The notes beneath the pieces are model-generated. The model was not told where the DNA came from. It saw nothing but the letters and a program-made list of their open reading frames with translations, and made no database searches. Both the position numbers and the translations under genes were made by a program. This document shows positions 22,951 through 33,700 of a DNA stretch of 64,000 bases, piece after piece; the stretch's first letter is position 1, and every line of letters begins with the position of its first letter. The DNA is from Notamacropus eugenii (Eukaryota; Chordata; Mammalia; Diprotodontia; Macropodidae), in contig NC_092875.1 in assembly GCF_028372415.1 (NCBI RefSeq), positions 355,562,233 to 355,626,232 on the forward strand, given 5' to 3'.

Positions 22951-25900
22951 TCCTGGAGCCAAGATGGAGGAGTAAACAGTAAGTCACCAAAAATCTCCCT
23001 TATTCACCTCCAAACAACCATAAAATAGTGCCCCCAAACAAATCCTGGAACAGAAGAACCAGCAAAAATAGGGGGGTAAACAATCTTTGAGCCAAAGATA
23101 CTTAGAAGATCTGCAAGAAAGCTCTGTATCACTCAATTAAAAGAGAAGTGCAGTCCAGAACAGAAATACCCCAGAAAGCCAGCAGCGAGCCCCATTTCAG
23201 CAGACCAGCAGTGTATTCCAAGCCCTAGTATGGTAGAGCAGGCAAAACCAACACCAGGACCTCCCACCTGCCTCAGCATAGCCAGGAGAATAGGAAAACT
23301 TCAACTCTGAGAACCACCATTTACTTCAGGATAGCTTCTGGCAAAGAGGCAACCTCAAATTGTCAGACTCCATTACTTCAGGATAGCCCTTGGCAAAGAG
23401 GTAACCTCCAGCTGACAGATCTCCACAGCAGCCAGCATCCAGACCTCTACTGGTTTCAGGCCTCAGCACACACCAGAAACCACCACTAGAACCCCAGCTC
23501 AGCACCAGGTAAGCAGCTAGATATCTATGGCCTCCAGCAGTGCCAGCCACCTCCCACCCCACACCCTCAGCACAGCATCAGACACAAAGGTCCCTGTGGA
23601 CCTCTGAGAAACATCAGTATAATACCAGGTAAACAGCTAGTGCCTTCAACTACTGGCAAAAAAAAAAATCCTGAAACAGTGCCTCTTCTATCTCAGGGCC
23701 AGACTCAAATTTAAAGAAGAAAAAAAGACCAAAAATGATGAGTAAACAACAACAACAAAAGAATATATAACATTATTATGGTGATAGGCAAGAGCAAGAC
23801 AAAATTCAGAAGAGGATAATAATAGCAAAACACCTATGGGAAAAACTCCAAAGAAAAATAGGAAGTAGTGTTATACCCAGAAAAAACTCATGGAAGAGCT
23901 CCAAAAGGAGATTAAAGATCATCTAAGTGAGGTAGAAGAAAAAATGGGAAAAGAGAGTTATGCAGGAGAATTATGCAAAAAAAAAAAAAAAGTCAACAGC
24001 CTGGAAAACTGTTCAAAGAGTGTAAAATTGGCCAAACGGAAAAGGAGATATATGAATCCACTGAATAAAATATTATTGGACAAATGGAAAAGAAAATACA
24101 AAAGCTAATTGAGGAAAACAATACCTTAAAAATGAGAATTGGGCAAATGAAAACTAATGACTCTTTGAGACATCAAGAATCAATCAAAAACATTCAAAAG
24201 AATGAAAAAAATAGAAGAAAATATTAAATACCTCATGCAAAAAACAACTGACCGGAAAAATAGATGCAGGAGAGACAATACCAGAACCACTGAATATCTG
24301 AAAGTCATAATCACAAGGGTATGGACATTGTCTTTCAAGAAATCATCAAGGAAAAGTGCCCTGAGGCAAAATAGGTATTGAAAGAATCCACTGATCACCT
24401 TAAAAAAGAGATCCCAAAATAAAAATTCCAAGGAACATTATAGACAAATTTCAAGGAAATTGCTATATAAGATCAAGTAAAAAGTACTTATAAGTGGCCA
24501 GAAAGAGACAATTCAAATTTCAGGAAGCTATTATGAGGAGTACACAACACTTGGCAACTTCAACATTAGCACATCAGAAGTCATGAAACATGATATTCTG
24601 GAGGCAAAGGAGCTAGGTCTACAATCAAGAATCTCTTGCACAGAAAATTTAAGTATTAGACAAGAAGGGAAAACATGTTTTTTAATGAAATGTAAGGATT
24701 TCCAGATTTCATAAGGAAAAGAACAGAAATGAATGAAAAATTTGACCTTCAATATCAAGATCCAAGAGAAACATAAACAGCTAAAAAGAGAATACAAAGC
24801 ATATGGGATTCAATAGAGTTAACTACATCTCTGTACAGGATGACCTTTGTAATTCTTAGAATTGTGTTACTAAAAGTACAAGAAGAAGGAGTATATATAG
24901 AGGCTCTGAGTATAAGGTGCATAAATTTAAGGAATAAGAAGTACACTAGGCACAGAAGGAAAGGAATAGTAGAATGAGGTATATTATTTCACATGAAGAG
25001 GTGAAAAATACCTGTTCAGTGGAGGGGAAGATGGGAGGGTGGGTGATGAGCATCATTTGAACTTATAACTTGTTGTTTACAAGAAACGCAACTGAAGCAG
25101 AGAGACATACACGGAGTAAAGGGAAGGAGCTGGAGCAGAATCTATTGTGCTTCAACTGTTTATTTTTTAAAAGCAGGGGTAACAATCCTGATCTCAGACA
25201 AAGTAAAAGCAAGAATAGATCTAATCAAAAGAGATAAGGAAGGAAATTGCATCTTGCCAAAAGTTACCAAATACAATGAATCAATACCAACATATATGTA
25301 CCAATTGGAATGGCATCCAAATACTTAAATGGGGTTTTCCTTAAAATAAGTAGTATCTATCTAAAACCATCAACAAGCATTATCTGTAATGGAGATAAGC
25401 CAGAAGCTTTTCCAGTAAGATCAAGAATGAAGCAAGGATGTCCATTGTCACCCCTATTATTCAATATAATACTAGAAATTTTTGCTATAGCAATAAGAGA
25501 AGAAAATGAAATCAAAGGAATTCAATAGGTAATTAGGAAAAAAAGATCACTTTGAAGAAGATATGATGGCATACTTAGAGAATCAAATAAAATTACTTGA
25601 AATAATTAATAACTTTAGCAATGTTGCAGCATATAAAATAAACCTAGATTAATCATCAGCGTTTCTTTATATGATCAATAAAATGCAGCAGTAAAAGATA
25701 GAAAGAAAAATTCCATATAAAATAACCGTAAACGATATAAAATACCTTGGAGGATATCTGCCAAGACAAACCCAGAAAATTATAAGAACACAATTACAAA
25801 ACACTTTTTACACAAATAAAATCAGATCTAAACAACTGGAAAAATATCAATCAGTCCTGGGTAGGCTGAACAAATATAATAAAAATTGCAATTCTGCCTA

Positions 25901-27475
25901 AACTAATTCACTTATTCAGTGCCATACTAATCAAACTACCAAAAATTATTGGATAGATCCAGAAAAAATAACCAAATTCATCTGGAAGAAAAAAAGTATC
26001 AAGAATATCAAAGGAATTAATTTTTAAAAAACACACAGAAAGGTGACCTAGCAATACCAGATCTCAAACTATAGTATAAAACAGTAATCATTGGAATAGG
26101 CTAGGTACAGAAGACATTGTAATCAACAACCACAGTAAATTGGTGTTTGGTAAATCCCAAGATCCCAGCTTTTGGGATAAGAACTCATTATTTGATAACC
26201 AAAAAAAATACTACTGAGAATGCTGGAAAATAACAGAACACAAACTAGGTATAGACCAATATTTCACACTGCATACCATGATAAGATCAAATTGGGTGCA
26301 TGATTTAAACATAAAAGGTGACAACAAACAAATTAGAAGCATAAGAAATAGTCTACCTGTCAGATCTATGGAGAGGTAAAGAATTCATGACCAAGGAAAA
26401 AGTAGAGAGCATTACAAAATGTAAAATAGGTAATTTTCATTATATTAAATAAAAATATTTTTTTACAAAGAAAAACAATACAATCAGTTTTAGTAAGCTG
26501 GGAAATGATCTTTATAGTAAATGTCTCTGATAAAGGCCTCATTTTTCAAATGCTATAAATTACTTTAGTTAGAGGAATGCAAATTAAAACAACTGTGAAG
26601 TGCCACCTCACACCTGTCAAATTGGCTAATATGACAAAAAAGGAAAATGATAAATGTTGGAGAGGATGTTTGAAAATTGGGACACTGTTGCATTGTTGGT
26701 GGAATGGTGAACTGACCCAACTGGAGAGCATTTTGGAACTATGCCCAAAGGGCAAGCCAACTGTGCATACCTCTTGGATTCAGCAGTATCACTACTAGGT
26801 CTATATCCCCAAGAGATTATAACAAAGGGAATAGGACTTACATATACAAAATATTTCTAGCAGTCCTTTTTGTGGTGGTAAAACATTGGAAATTGAGGGA
26901 ATGTCCATCAGTTGGGGAATGGCTGAATAAGCTGTAGTATGTGAATATAATGAAACATTGTTTTGCAATAAGAGATGATGAACAAGCATATTTCAGAAAG
27001 AAAAAGCTAGAAAGACTTATACTATCCAATACAAGGGGAAATTAACAGAACCAGGAAAACATTGAACACATTATCAGCAACATTGTTTAATGATCATCTT
27101 TGAATGACTCAGATCTTCTCAGCACCACAATTATCCAAGACAAGTACAGAGGACTTATGAAGGAAAATGTTATCCACATCCAGATAAAGAACTGATGGAC
27201 TCTGAATGCAGATTGGAGCATATTTTTTTTTACTTACTTTATTCTTTTTCATGTTTTTTAAAATCTGTTTCTTATTTCACAATTGTGACTAATATAGAAA
27301 TGTGTTTGACATAATAGCACATGTATCCCCTATATCAAATGCCTACGATTTTTTGGGAGAAAGGAAAGAAGGGGAGGGAAGGAGAAAAATTTGGAACTCG
27401 AAATCTTGTAAAAAATGAATGCTAATAATTGTCTTAATGTATAGTTGGGAAAAATTAAAAAAAACAATTAAAATA
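22951..27475 (+). repeat. Internally deleted L1 with 5' UTR, ORF1, partial ORF2 and 3' UTR
   Basis: The 5' end 'tggagccaagatggaggagt' is the usual start of a marsupial L1. The 5' UTR runs to about 23,730. An ORF1 remnant lies at about 23,735-24,780. A partial endonuclease region is at 25,060-25,325 ('acaagaaacgcaactgaag', 'ggggtaacaatcctgatctc'). It jumps directly to the reverse transcriptase palm at 25,350 ('ggagataagccagaagcttt', 'aagcaaggatgtccattgtc'), so a large part of ORF2 between endonuclease and palm is missing. The catalytic FADD box is altered (the sequence reads 'tttgaagaagatatgatggc'). The ORF2 C-terminal part runs to about 27,190 and the 3' UTR ends in an A-rich run. No frame is intact. 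Confidence 0.88.
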
Positions 27476-27765
27476 ACAACTACTTCATGCCATTCTTTGG
27501 TAGTTTTGGAACTTCTTGCCCTGGTACACAGCTGCTCCTTGAATTGGAATCCTTAGCACAGCTTTTCCTGGATATACCTTGTGCCCAACTTACGTAGACC
27601 TCCCCTTCTGTCTCCCAATGCTGATCTGGGCTCATTTTGATATTTTTTTCTTGGATTTTCTGTCCATGACGTAATTTGGTGCATTTACTATTTCTATTTG
27701 GAGGAGATGTGAGGCAAAGATCAGTCATAATGTTTTCTTCTACTCTGTCATCTTATTTTATTCAC
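27476..27765 (-). repeat. Possible L1 5' UTR fragment, antisense
   Basis: The minus strand starts with 'aaaataagatgacagagtag', which resembles an L1 5' start ('aagatggcagagtag'), and continues with a purine-rich, moderately GC stretch including 'aggaaaagctgtgctaagga' and 'accagggcaagaagttccaa'. An 82-codon frame is open over it but I do not recognise the product. It abuts the 3' end of the plus-strand L1. Confidence 0.4.
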
Positions 27766-28475
27766 TTTTGTATATTTTCAAATAGCTATCACAGATACTT
27801 GCATATAGTAGGCATAACAATGTATTAAATTGATGATGGGATGAATGTAGGAATATGAAGTAAAACAGATTCTACTAACCTGTGAGATGTGTAAGCACAT
27901 TGAACAGTATGTCATCCAGCTTTCCTTTTTTGTTTTTATGATTCTAGATACAGCTACAAGTTTTGTTGAAAAAATCATGGAAAAATTGAGACAAAAATTG
28001 AGCTACAGAAGTTTTTTCTCCAGCAATTTGGCAGCTAGCTGTTTCATAGTATTTTCTGATAGGCTGACACGAAGCAGAAATTTGCTTTATCCCTAAGAGG
28101 AGTAGGATGTTTTCAGAGTTTTATGATTTTTACATCCCAGTATGATTAACCTATACTTGCTTATCTGTGATGCAAATGAGTTGACAGATCAAGCATAAAA
28201 TCCAAATAATACTTTGCTTGCCAGACATGATACTATTTTTCCAAATTAGAGCTGTTCTGTGCAGCTCTGCTGAGCTATGTTATTTGTTTTTCAAACCCTG
28301 CGCTTTTTTGGTGAGGTGTGGATAAGCAGATTGTATTGGATCAGAATGTTAATAGGGTAGCACTAATAAAAGCAAGATCTCTCTGCAAAGCCATCTCACT
28401 GTATTGAAATGGTGGTAGCAGTCTTACAGTTTCTTACCTTTACTCATGAATACCATGAACCTCAAGGGAGAAGCT
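27766..28475. other. No clear feature
   Basis: I recognise no repeat words and no coding signal. A 69-codon frame at 27,887-28,096 has no recognisable content. Confidence 0.4.
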
Positions 28476-28479
28476 GCAA

Positions 28480-28930
28480 CACCGGAAAGGCAATATGGTA
28501 TAGTTCAAAGAGTGCAAGATTTAGTGTCTCAAAACTTGGTTTCCAAGCATGACTCTCCCAATTTTTAACTATGTGATCTTGGGCAAGTCTTTTGGCCTTT
28601 CTGAGCTTCCATTTCCTCACATGTAAAAAATGAGACTGGGTGGACTAGATGAATGGTGTCAAACTGCAATAGAAATGAGAGTCACTAAACCATAACATGT
28701 GAGTTATGTCAGTATGCTGCATATTGACTTAGAAAACCATATATGAATATAATATATATTTTATTGTGTTTTATTTTTAAACTATTTCCTAATTACATTT
28801 TAATCTGGTTTAGGCCTCACCAAAAAGTTATATGGGCCCCATGGAGTCTATGAGCCGTAAGCCTGTGATTGACCTCTGGACTAAATGACTTCAAAGATCC
28901 CTTCAGTTGTAAATACATAACCCTATGAAT
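28480..28930 (+). repeat. CORE-SINE (MIR/MAR1-like) split by a MITE
   Basis: The head and core are at 28,490-28,649 ('ggcaatatggtatagttcaa', 'tatgtgatcttgggcaagtc', 'tttctgagcttccatttcct', 'gactgggtggactagatga'). The tail resumes at 28,878 ('ggactaaatgacttcaaaga', 'tcccttcagttgtaaataca', 'ccctatgaatttc'). The split is caused by the hAT-type MITE at 28,650-28,877. Confidence 0.82.
28650..28877. mobile_element. hAT-type MITE, copy 2
   Basis: The element is 228 bp long, flanked by ggactaga (28,642-28,649) and ggactaaa (28,878-28,885), an 8-bp duplication with one mismatch. The left end carries 'atggtgtcaaactgcaatag', matching the right end of copy 1 read inward. Internal sequence also matches copy 1 reversed: 'ttttattgtgttttattttt' and 'cctaattacattttaatctg' here versus 'ttctattttatttatatttt' and 'ccaattacattttaaccttg' there. 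It is non-coding. Insertion into a CORE-SINE gives a relative age: younger than that SINE copy. Confidence 0.78.
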
Positions 28931-29280
28931 TTCAACTTATTCAATTGTAAATTTCTTAAATAGGGTTACAAATGATATGAACAAGAATGGCATATTCTCA
29001 GAATTTATGGAGAAATTTTGCAAGACTTCAAAAGATAGATAGAGATGTCTAGGAATTTAAGTACTGGGATAGCCTGATATGATGAATGATTGAAATTATA
29101 TGCAGCAGACAATACTTTCAGGAAAAATGGAGCTCAGCATTTCCTTGTACAACAACAACAAAAAGGAACATTCTTTATATGAAATATACTAGTCCTTTGT
29201 GGAGGAATTCCTGAACTTAAGTTCTTGAGTATTGCTTGAAGGAATTGACAATGATAATCCTAGAAAGAGAAAACTCTTAG
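28931..29280. other. No clear feature
   Basis: A short 'acaacaacaacaaaaagg' run lies near 29,149. The rest may be eroded L3 joined to the next feature, but I cannot support it. Confidence 0.35.
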
Positions 29281-29284
29281 ATGA

Positions 29285-29605
29285 TACAATCCCCATTTTC
29301 AAATATTTGAAGGGCTCTTATGATGAAGAGGGTTAGGATTCCAGCTGCTTGAGAAATATATTCAGAGTATTAATAGGAGTAATACTGATGAACTTCAAAG
29401 AGACAAAATTAGACTTATAAAGGAAAGACTTTCTAACATTTGGAGCCATCCACAAGTGGATATAATGACTTCCCTCTCATTAGATTATCAAGCTGAATCA
29501 TCACTTGTTAAGTAGGTTGTAAAAGACATCCTTTTTTAGATGTGGCTTAGCCTAGAAACCAGAAGTTTTTTGAAGTCCCTCCCAATTCTGCAAATCTGTA
29601 ATTCT
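29285..29605 (+). repeat. CR1/L3-type LINE 3' fragment
   Basis: The words 'tttcaaatatttgaagggct', 'tcttatgatgaagaggg', 'aaggaaagactttctaacat', 'ttggagccatccacaagtgg' and 'aatcatcacttgttaagtag' match the L3 3' region in order. It is a late, non-coding part of the element. Confidence 0.72.
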
Positions 29606-30205
29606 AATGTTGGAGCATTCCCTTCTTATCCTCAACATCTGTGAGTTCTGCCATCAAGACTTGGTTGGCGTTTCCAGAAAGACAATTCGCATTCTCTTCA
29701 GCAGTTTCTCTTGGTGAACAATGGCTCATGCTTCTTAGATGGGGATATTGGGGATGAAGAGTAACTACAGTCTGTGATGACTAAAGATTACAGAGTGAAC
29801 TGACACACCTTTATTTTAACCTATGACCTCAGCTTTATTATCATTGTTTTCTAACAATTCAAATTAACCAGCTGTGCTACATTTCCCATTATATTCAGAT
29901 ATACTATTCTGGAACCAACTTTTTTTTCTCCATGCCAGTTATAAGTGTGTTTCACTTAGATGAAATAGAATTCCTGTGGACAGCAGATATCAAATGACAG
30001 ATAACTTGGATTAGTTGATACACAAAGGCCCCCTTGCTACTAAATTCTATGGTCCTCTGATCATAAACATATTCCCTTATCATCTTTGACTTTTTGTTTT
30101 TAAACTCAACTGTATTTTGAAATAATTCAATTCTATAAGCATGTCCTAGGTAATTATTTTAGAGATAATCCTCTTTTTTTTGGCTCATGGGGTTCATAAG
30201 CCTCA
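29606..30205. other. No clear feature
   Basis: I recognise no conserved repeat words and no coding frame of note. Confidence 0.4.
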
Positions 30206-30209
30206 TTAT

Positions 30210-30490
30210 GAATACAAGTGTCAAATTGGATAGATCTAACTCTCTGGGCCTGGAATCAGGAAGGTCTGAGTTCAAATATGACCTGAGTTCAAATATGATT
30301 CCTAGCTATGTGACCCTGGGTAAGTCACTTCACTTCTATCTACCTCAGTTTGCTCAACTATGAAATGGGATAATAATAGAACCTATCTCTCAGGGTTGTT
30401 CTGGGGATCAAATGAGATTACGTTTGTAAAACACATAGCATAAAGCCTGGTATATGGTAGGCACTTAATAAAGGTTTGTTCCCTTCCCTT
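30210..30490 (+). repeat. tRNA-headed marsupial SINE
   Basis: The copy shows 'gggcctggaatcaggaaggt', 'ctgagttcaaatatgacctg' (with a 22-bp internal direct duplication of this block), 'tagctatgtgaccctgggta', 'agtcacttcacttctatcta', 'gggttgttctggggatcaaa' and the end 'tggtaggcacttaataaagg'. It is well preserved. The small duplication around box B is specific to this copy. Confidence 0.87.
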
Positions 30491-30747
30491 CCCCTACTCA
30501 TAATATGGATCCACCCACCTCTAATTAATTTAAACTACTATTCCATAATTGTGTTATGATTAATATAATTGACTTTTCATTGTTCCTTTTACTTGTCCTA
30601 TTTGCAGTTATTCAATGAAAGTTATATTACACAAATTGAGGATTTCGGGGTTATCTCTCATATCTCTGTGGACCAACCCTATACATAGCTGGTTTATATT
30701 AGGATCTACGTGGCATACTTTTAGGGGATTACAAATTATTTCATTGA

Positions 30748-33700
30748 AGGGGCAGAGCCAATAGGGCAGAGTAAAAGCACATGCCTTATAGAGCTCTCCT
30801 CCCAAGCCCAGCCAAATACCTGGAAAAAATGACTGTAAACCAATTCTGCAGCTGCAAAAATGGCAGAGTGAAGCAAATCTTCAGCCCAAGACAGCTTGGA
30901 AGGTCAATGGGAAGCATATATCACATCACACCAGGAGCTGAGCACAGTCTAATATGAGCCATCCCAGCACAGATGGGACCTGAGCAGGTCTTGTGGGGAC
31001 TGAATCTCTGGCACCTGTGGTGGCTTCCAGACTTCATGACCCAAAAACACTGAAGACAAATTGGAAGATCAGTGGAAAAAACCTGTGGGACCTGTGTGAG
31101 AAAGTAGAGTGGTCTGGCCCCAGCCCCAAGGTGATGGAGGGAGCAGAGGAGCCTACAGCAGCCACAGCAGCAGCAGGGTCAGCAGGGCTGTTTCTGGAGC
31201 TCTAGGCCTAGTCATTGTGGGGGAATCAAGCAGGTGACAGAACATCCTCGCATCCAGCACGGGAAAAGGAAAACTACCTTGAGAAAGAGCTCAAAAGTCA
31301 AATAAATAGCTGGGAAAATGAGAAAAAAAAACAGAAAAACAATCAAACTATAGAATCTTACTTTGGTGACATGGAAGACCAAAATACACAAAGAGAAGGA
31401 GGCAACAAAGTCAAAGCTCTTACATCCAAAGCTTCCAAGGAAAATATGAATTGGTCTCAGGCCATGGAAGAGCTCAAAAAGGATTTTGAAAATCATGCAA
31501 GAAAAGTAAAGAAAATATTGGGAAAAGAAATGAGAGTGATGCAAGAAAATCATGAAAAGCCACTTGCTGAAAAGACCCCAAAATGCTTTAAAACAGTTTA
31601 AAAAATAGACTAACCCAAATGGCAAAAGAGATCCAAAAAGCCAATGAGGAGAAGAATGCCTTAAAAAGCAGAATTGGCCAGATGGAAAAGGAGTTCCAAA
31701 AGCTCACTAAAGAAAATAATTCCTTAAAGATTAGAATGGAGCAGATGGAAGCTAATGACTTCATTAAAAATCAAGAAACTATAAAACAAAAACAAAGGAA
31801 TGAAAAAATAGCAGACATTGTGAAATACCTCATTGGACAAACAACTGACCTGGTGAATAGATCCAGGAGAGACAATTTAAAAATTATTGGACTGCCTGAA
31901 AACCATGATCAAAAAAGAGCCTAGATAGCATCTTTCAAGAAAATGTTAAGGAAAAACTGCCCTGATGTTCTAGAACCAGAGGGTAAAATAGATATTGAAA
32001 AAATCCACTGATTTCCCTCCTGAAAGAGATCCCAAGTGAAAAACTCCTAGGAATATTATAGCCAAATTCCAGAGTTCCCAGGTCAAGGGGCAAATATTGC
32101 AAGTAGCCAGAAAGAAACAATTAGAGTACTGTGGAAATACAATCAGGATAGTACAAGATCTAGCAGCTTCTACATTAAGGCATCAGAGGGCCTGGAATAT
32201 GATATTCCAGAGGTCTAAGGAGATAGGATTAAAATCAAGAATCACCTACCCAGCAAAACTGAGCATAATACTTTGGGAGAAAAAATGATCATTCAATGAA
32301 ATAGAAGACTTTCAAGCATTCTTGATGAAACGACCAAAACTGATTAGAAAATTTAACTTTCAAACACAAGAATCAAGAGAAGGATGTAAAGGTATACAGG
32401 AAAGAGAAATCATAAAGGACTTACTAAAGTTGAACTGTTTACATTCCTACATGGAATGATCATATTTCTATCTCTTCAGACTTTTCTCAGTCTTAGGGTA
32501 GTTGGAGATATAATATACATATAGACAGAGGGCATAAGATGAGTTGAATCAGAAGAGATGATATCTAAAAAAATAAAATCAAAGGGTGAGAGAGGAATAT
32601 GTTGGGAGGAGAAAGGGAAAAATCGAATGAGGCCAATTACCTCTCATGCAAAAGAGGCAAGAAAAAGGTTTCTCTTTTTTCTTTTTCTTTTTTTTTTGAT
32701 TTATAAATGCTTACGTTATATTTTATAAAGGACAACAATCAATAAATTCACTATTTCTTCCACACTGACATATAAGCACACACATATATTCTCTAAACAT
32801 AAACATAGTTTAAATTCACAAATACCTCTTCTGCTTTAAGACTAAAGTTCTATTAGAAATCATGCAATGGTAATTTACTTATTTAATGCAACCACTAATC
32901 TAGTATTTTTCCAACAAAACCCAAGTATTTATATCACAAAACCAAGGTTTATAGTCAGTGGACATGTATTAATATACAACTGAACATTTCACCAAAAAAA
33001 AGTACCAAATGCAAAATTTCTCTTAGTCTTGGCGGCTCCCAATTTCATGGCACATTACAAAAAAAATTGTAAAAACAGATTTTAAATATTAGAAAGAAAT
33101 GGCAAAAAAGGAATTATTTAATAAAACTACTGAGTTTTCATGTAGGGCTGAAGCACTTAAAACCGACCCCAACTGTCAAAATACATGGTTAAATATTTAC
33201 AAATATTAGACTTTGATTACAAGGGAAGTAGAGGATTCCTTTCCTCCTCCCAAAACCTTACGGGTTTGGTTTATCGATGTTAATAATTTTCTGTAAATAC
33301 CATAACAATAAAAAGTCAGAAATATATCTGGATATGTGGCAAGAATGAGAAATAGCACAGAAACCTTTTTATTTTTGACCACCAGTACAAAACCTTGTCA
33401 CTCCCAAACATCTAACACTGTACCTCATATTGCAGTAGCACCAAATGAAGAACAGCAAAGTATAGCTTCCTCTTAGGTGGCTCTATTACTCCTTTAACAA
33501 AGCATCCTGCACTCCAGCAGAGCAGAGCTCAAATTCTGACAGAGCTTAATATATTTTTCTGTGGCTCAAGAGAAGTTGCAAATTATGCTCTAACAACAAC
33601 AACAACAAAAAAACAAAAAAATCCAAACCCCCAAAACAAACATGGGGGTAAAGTTAGAAAACAAAATGATAAATACAAACTTTTGAATAAAAAAGTATAG

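Noticed and set aside
23326-23562. 78-codon Gly/Trp-rich minus-strand frame
   Set aside because: It is antisense to an L1 5' UTR, has no conserved domain, and is explained by the GC-richer UTR.
31212-31625. 137-codon minus-strand Phe/Leu-rich frame
   Set aside because: It is the complement of a HAL1 ORF1 remnant; A-rich coding strands give Phe/Leu-rich shadows.
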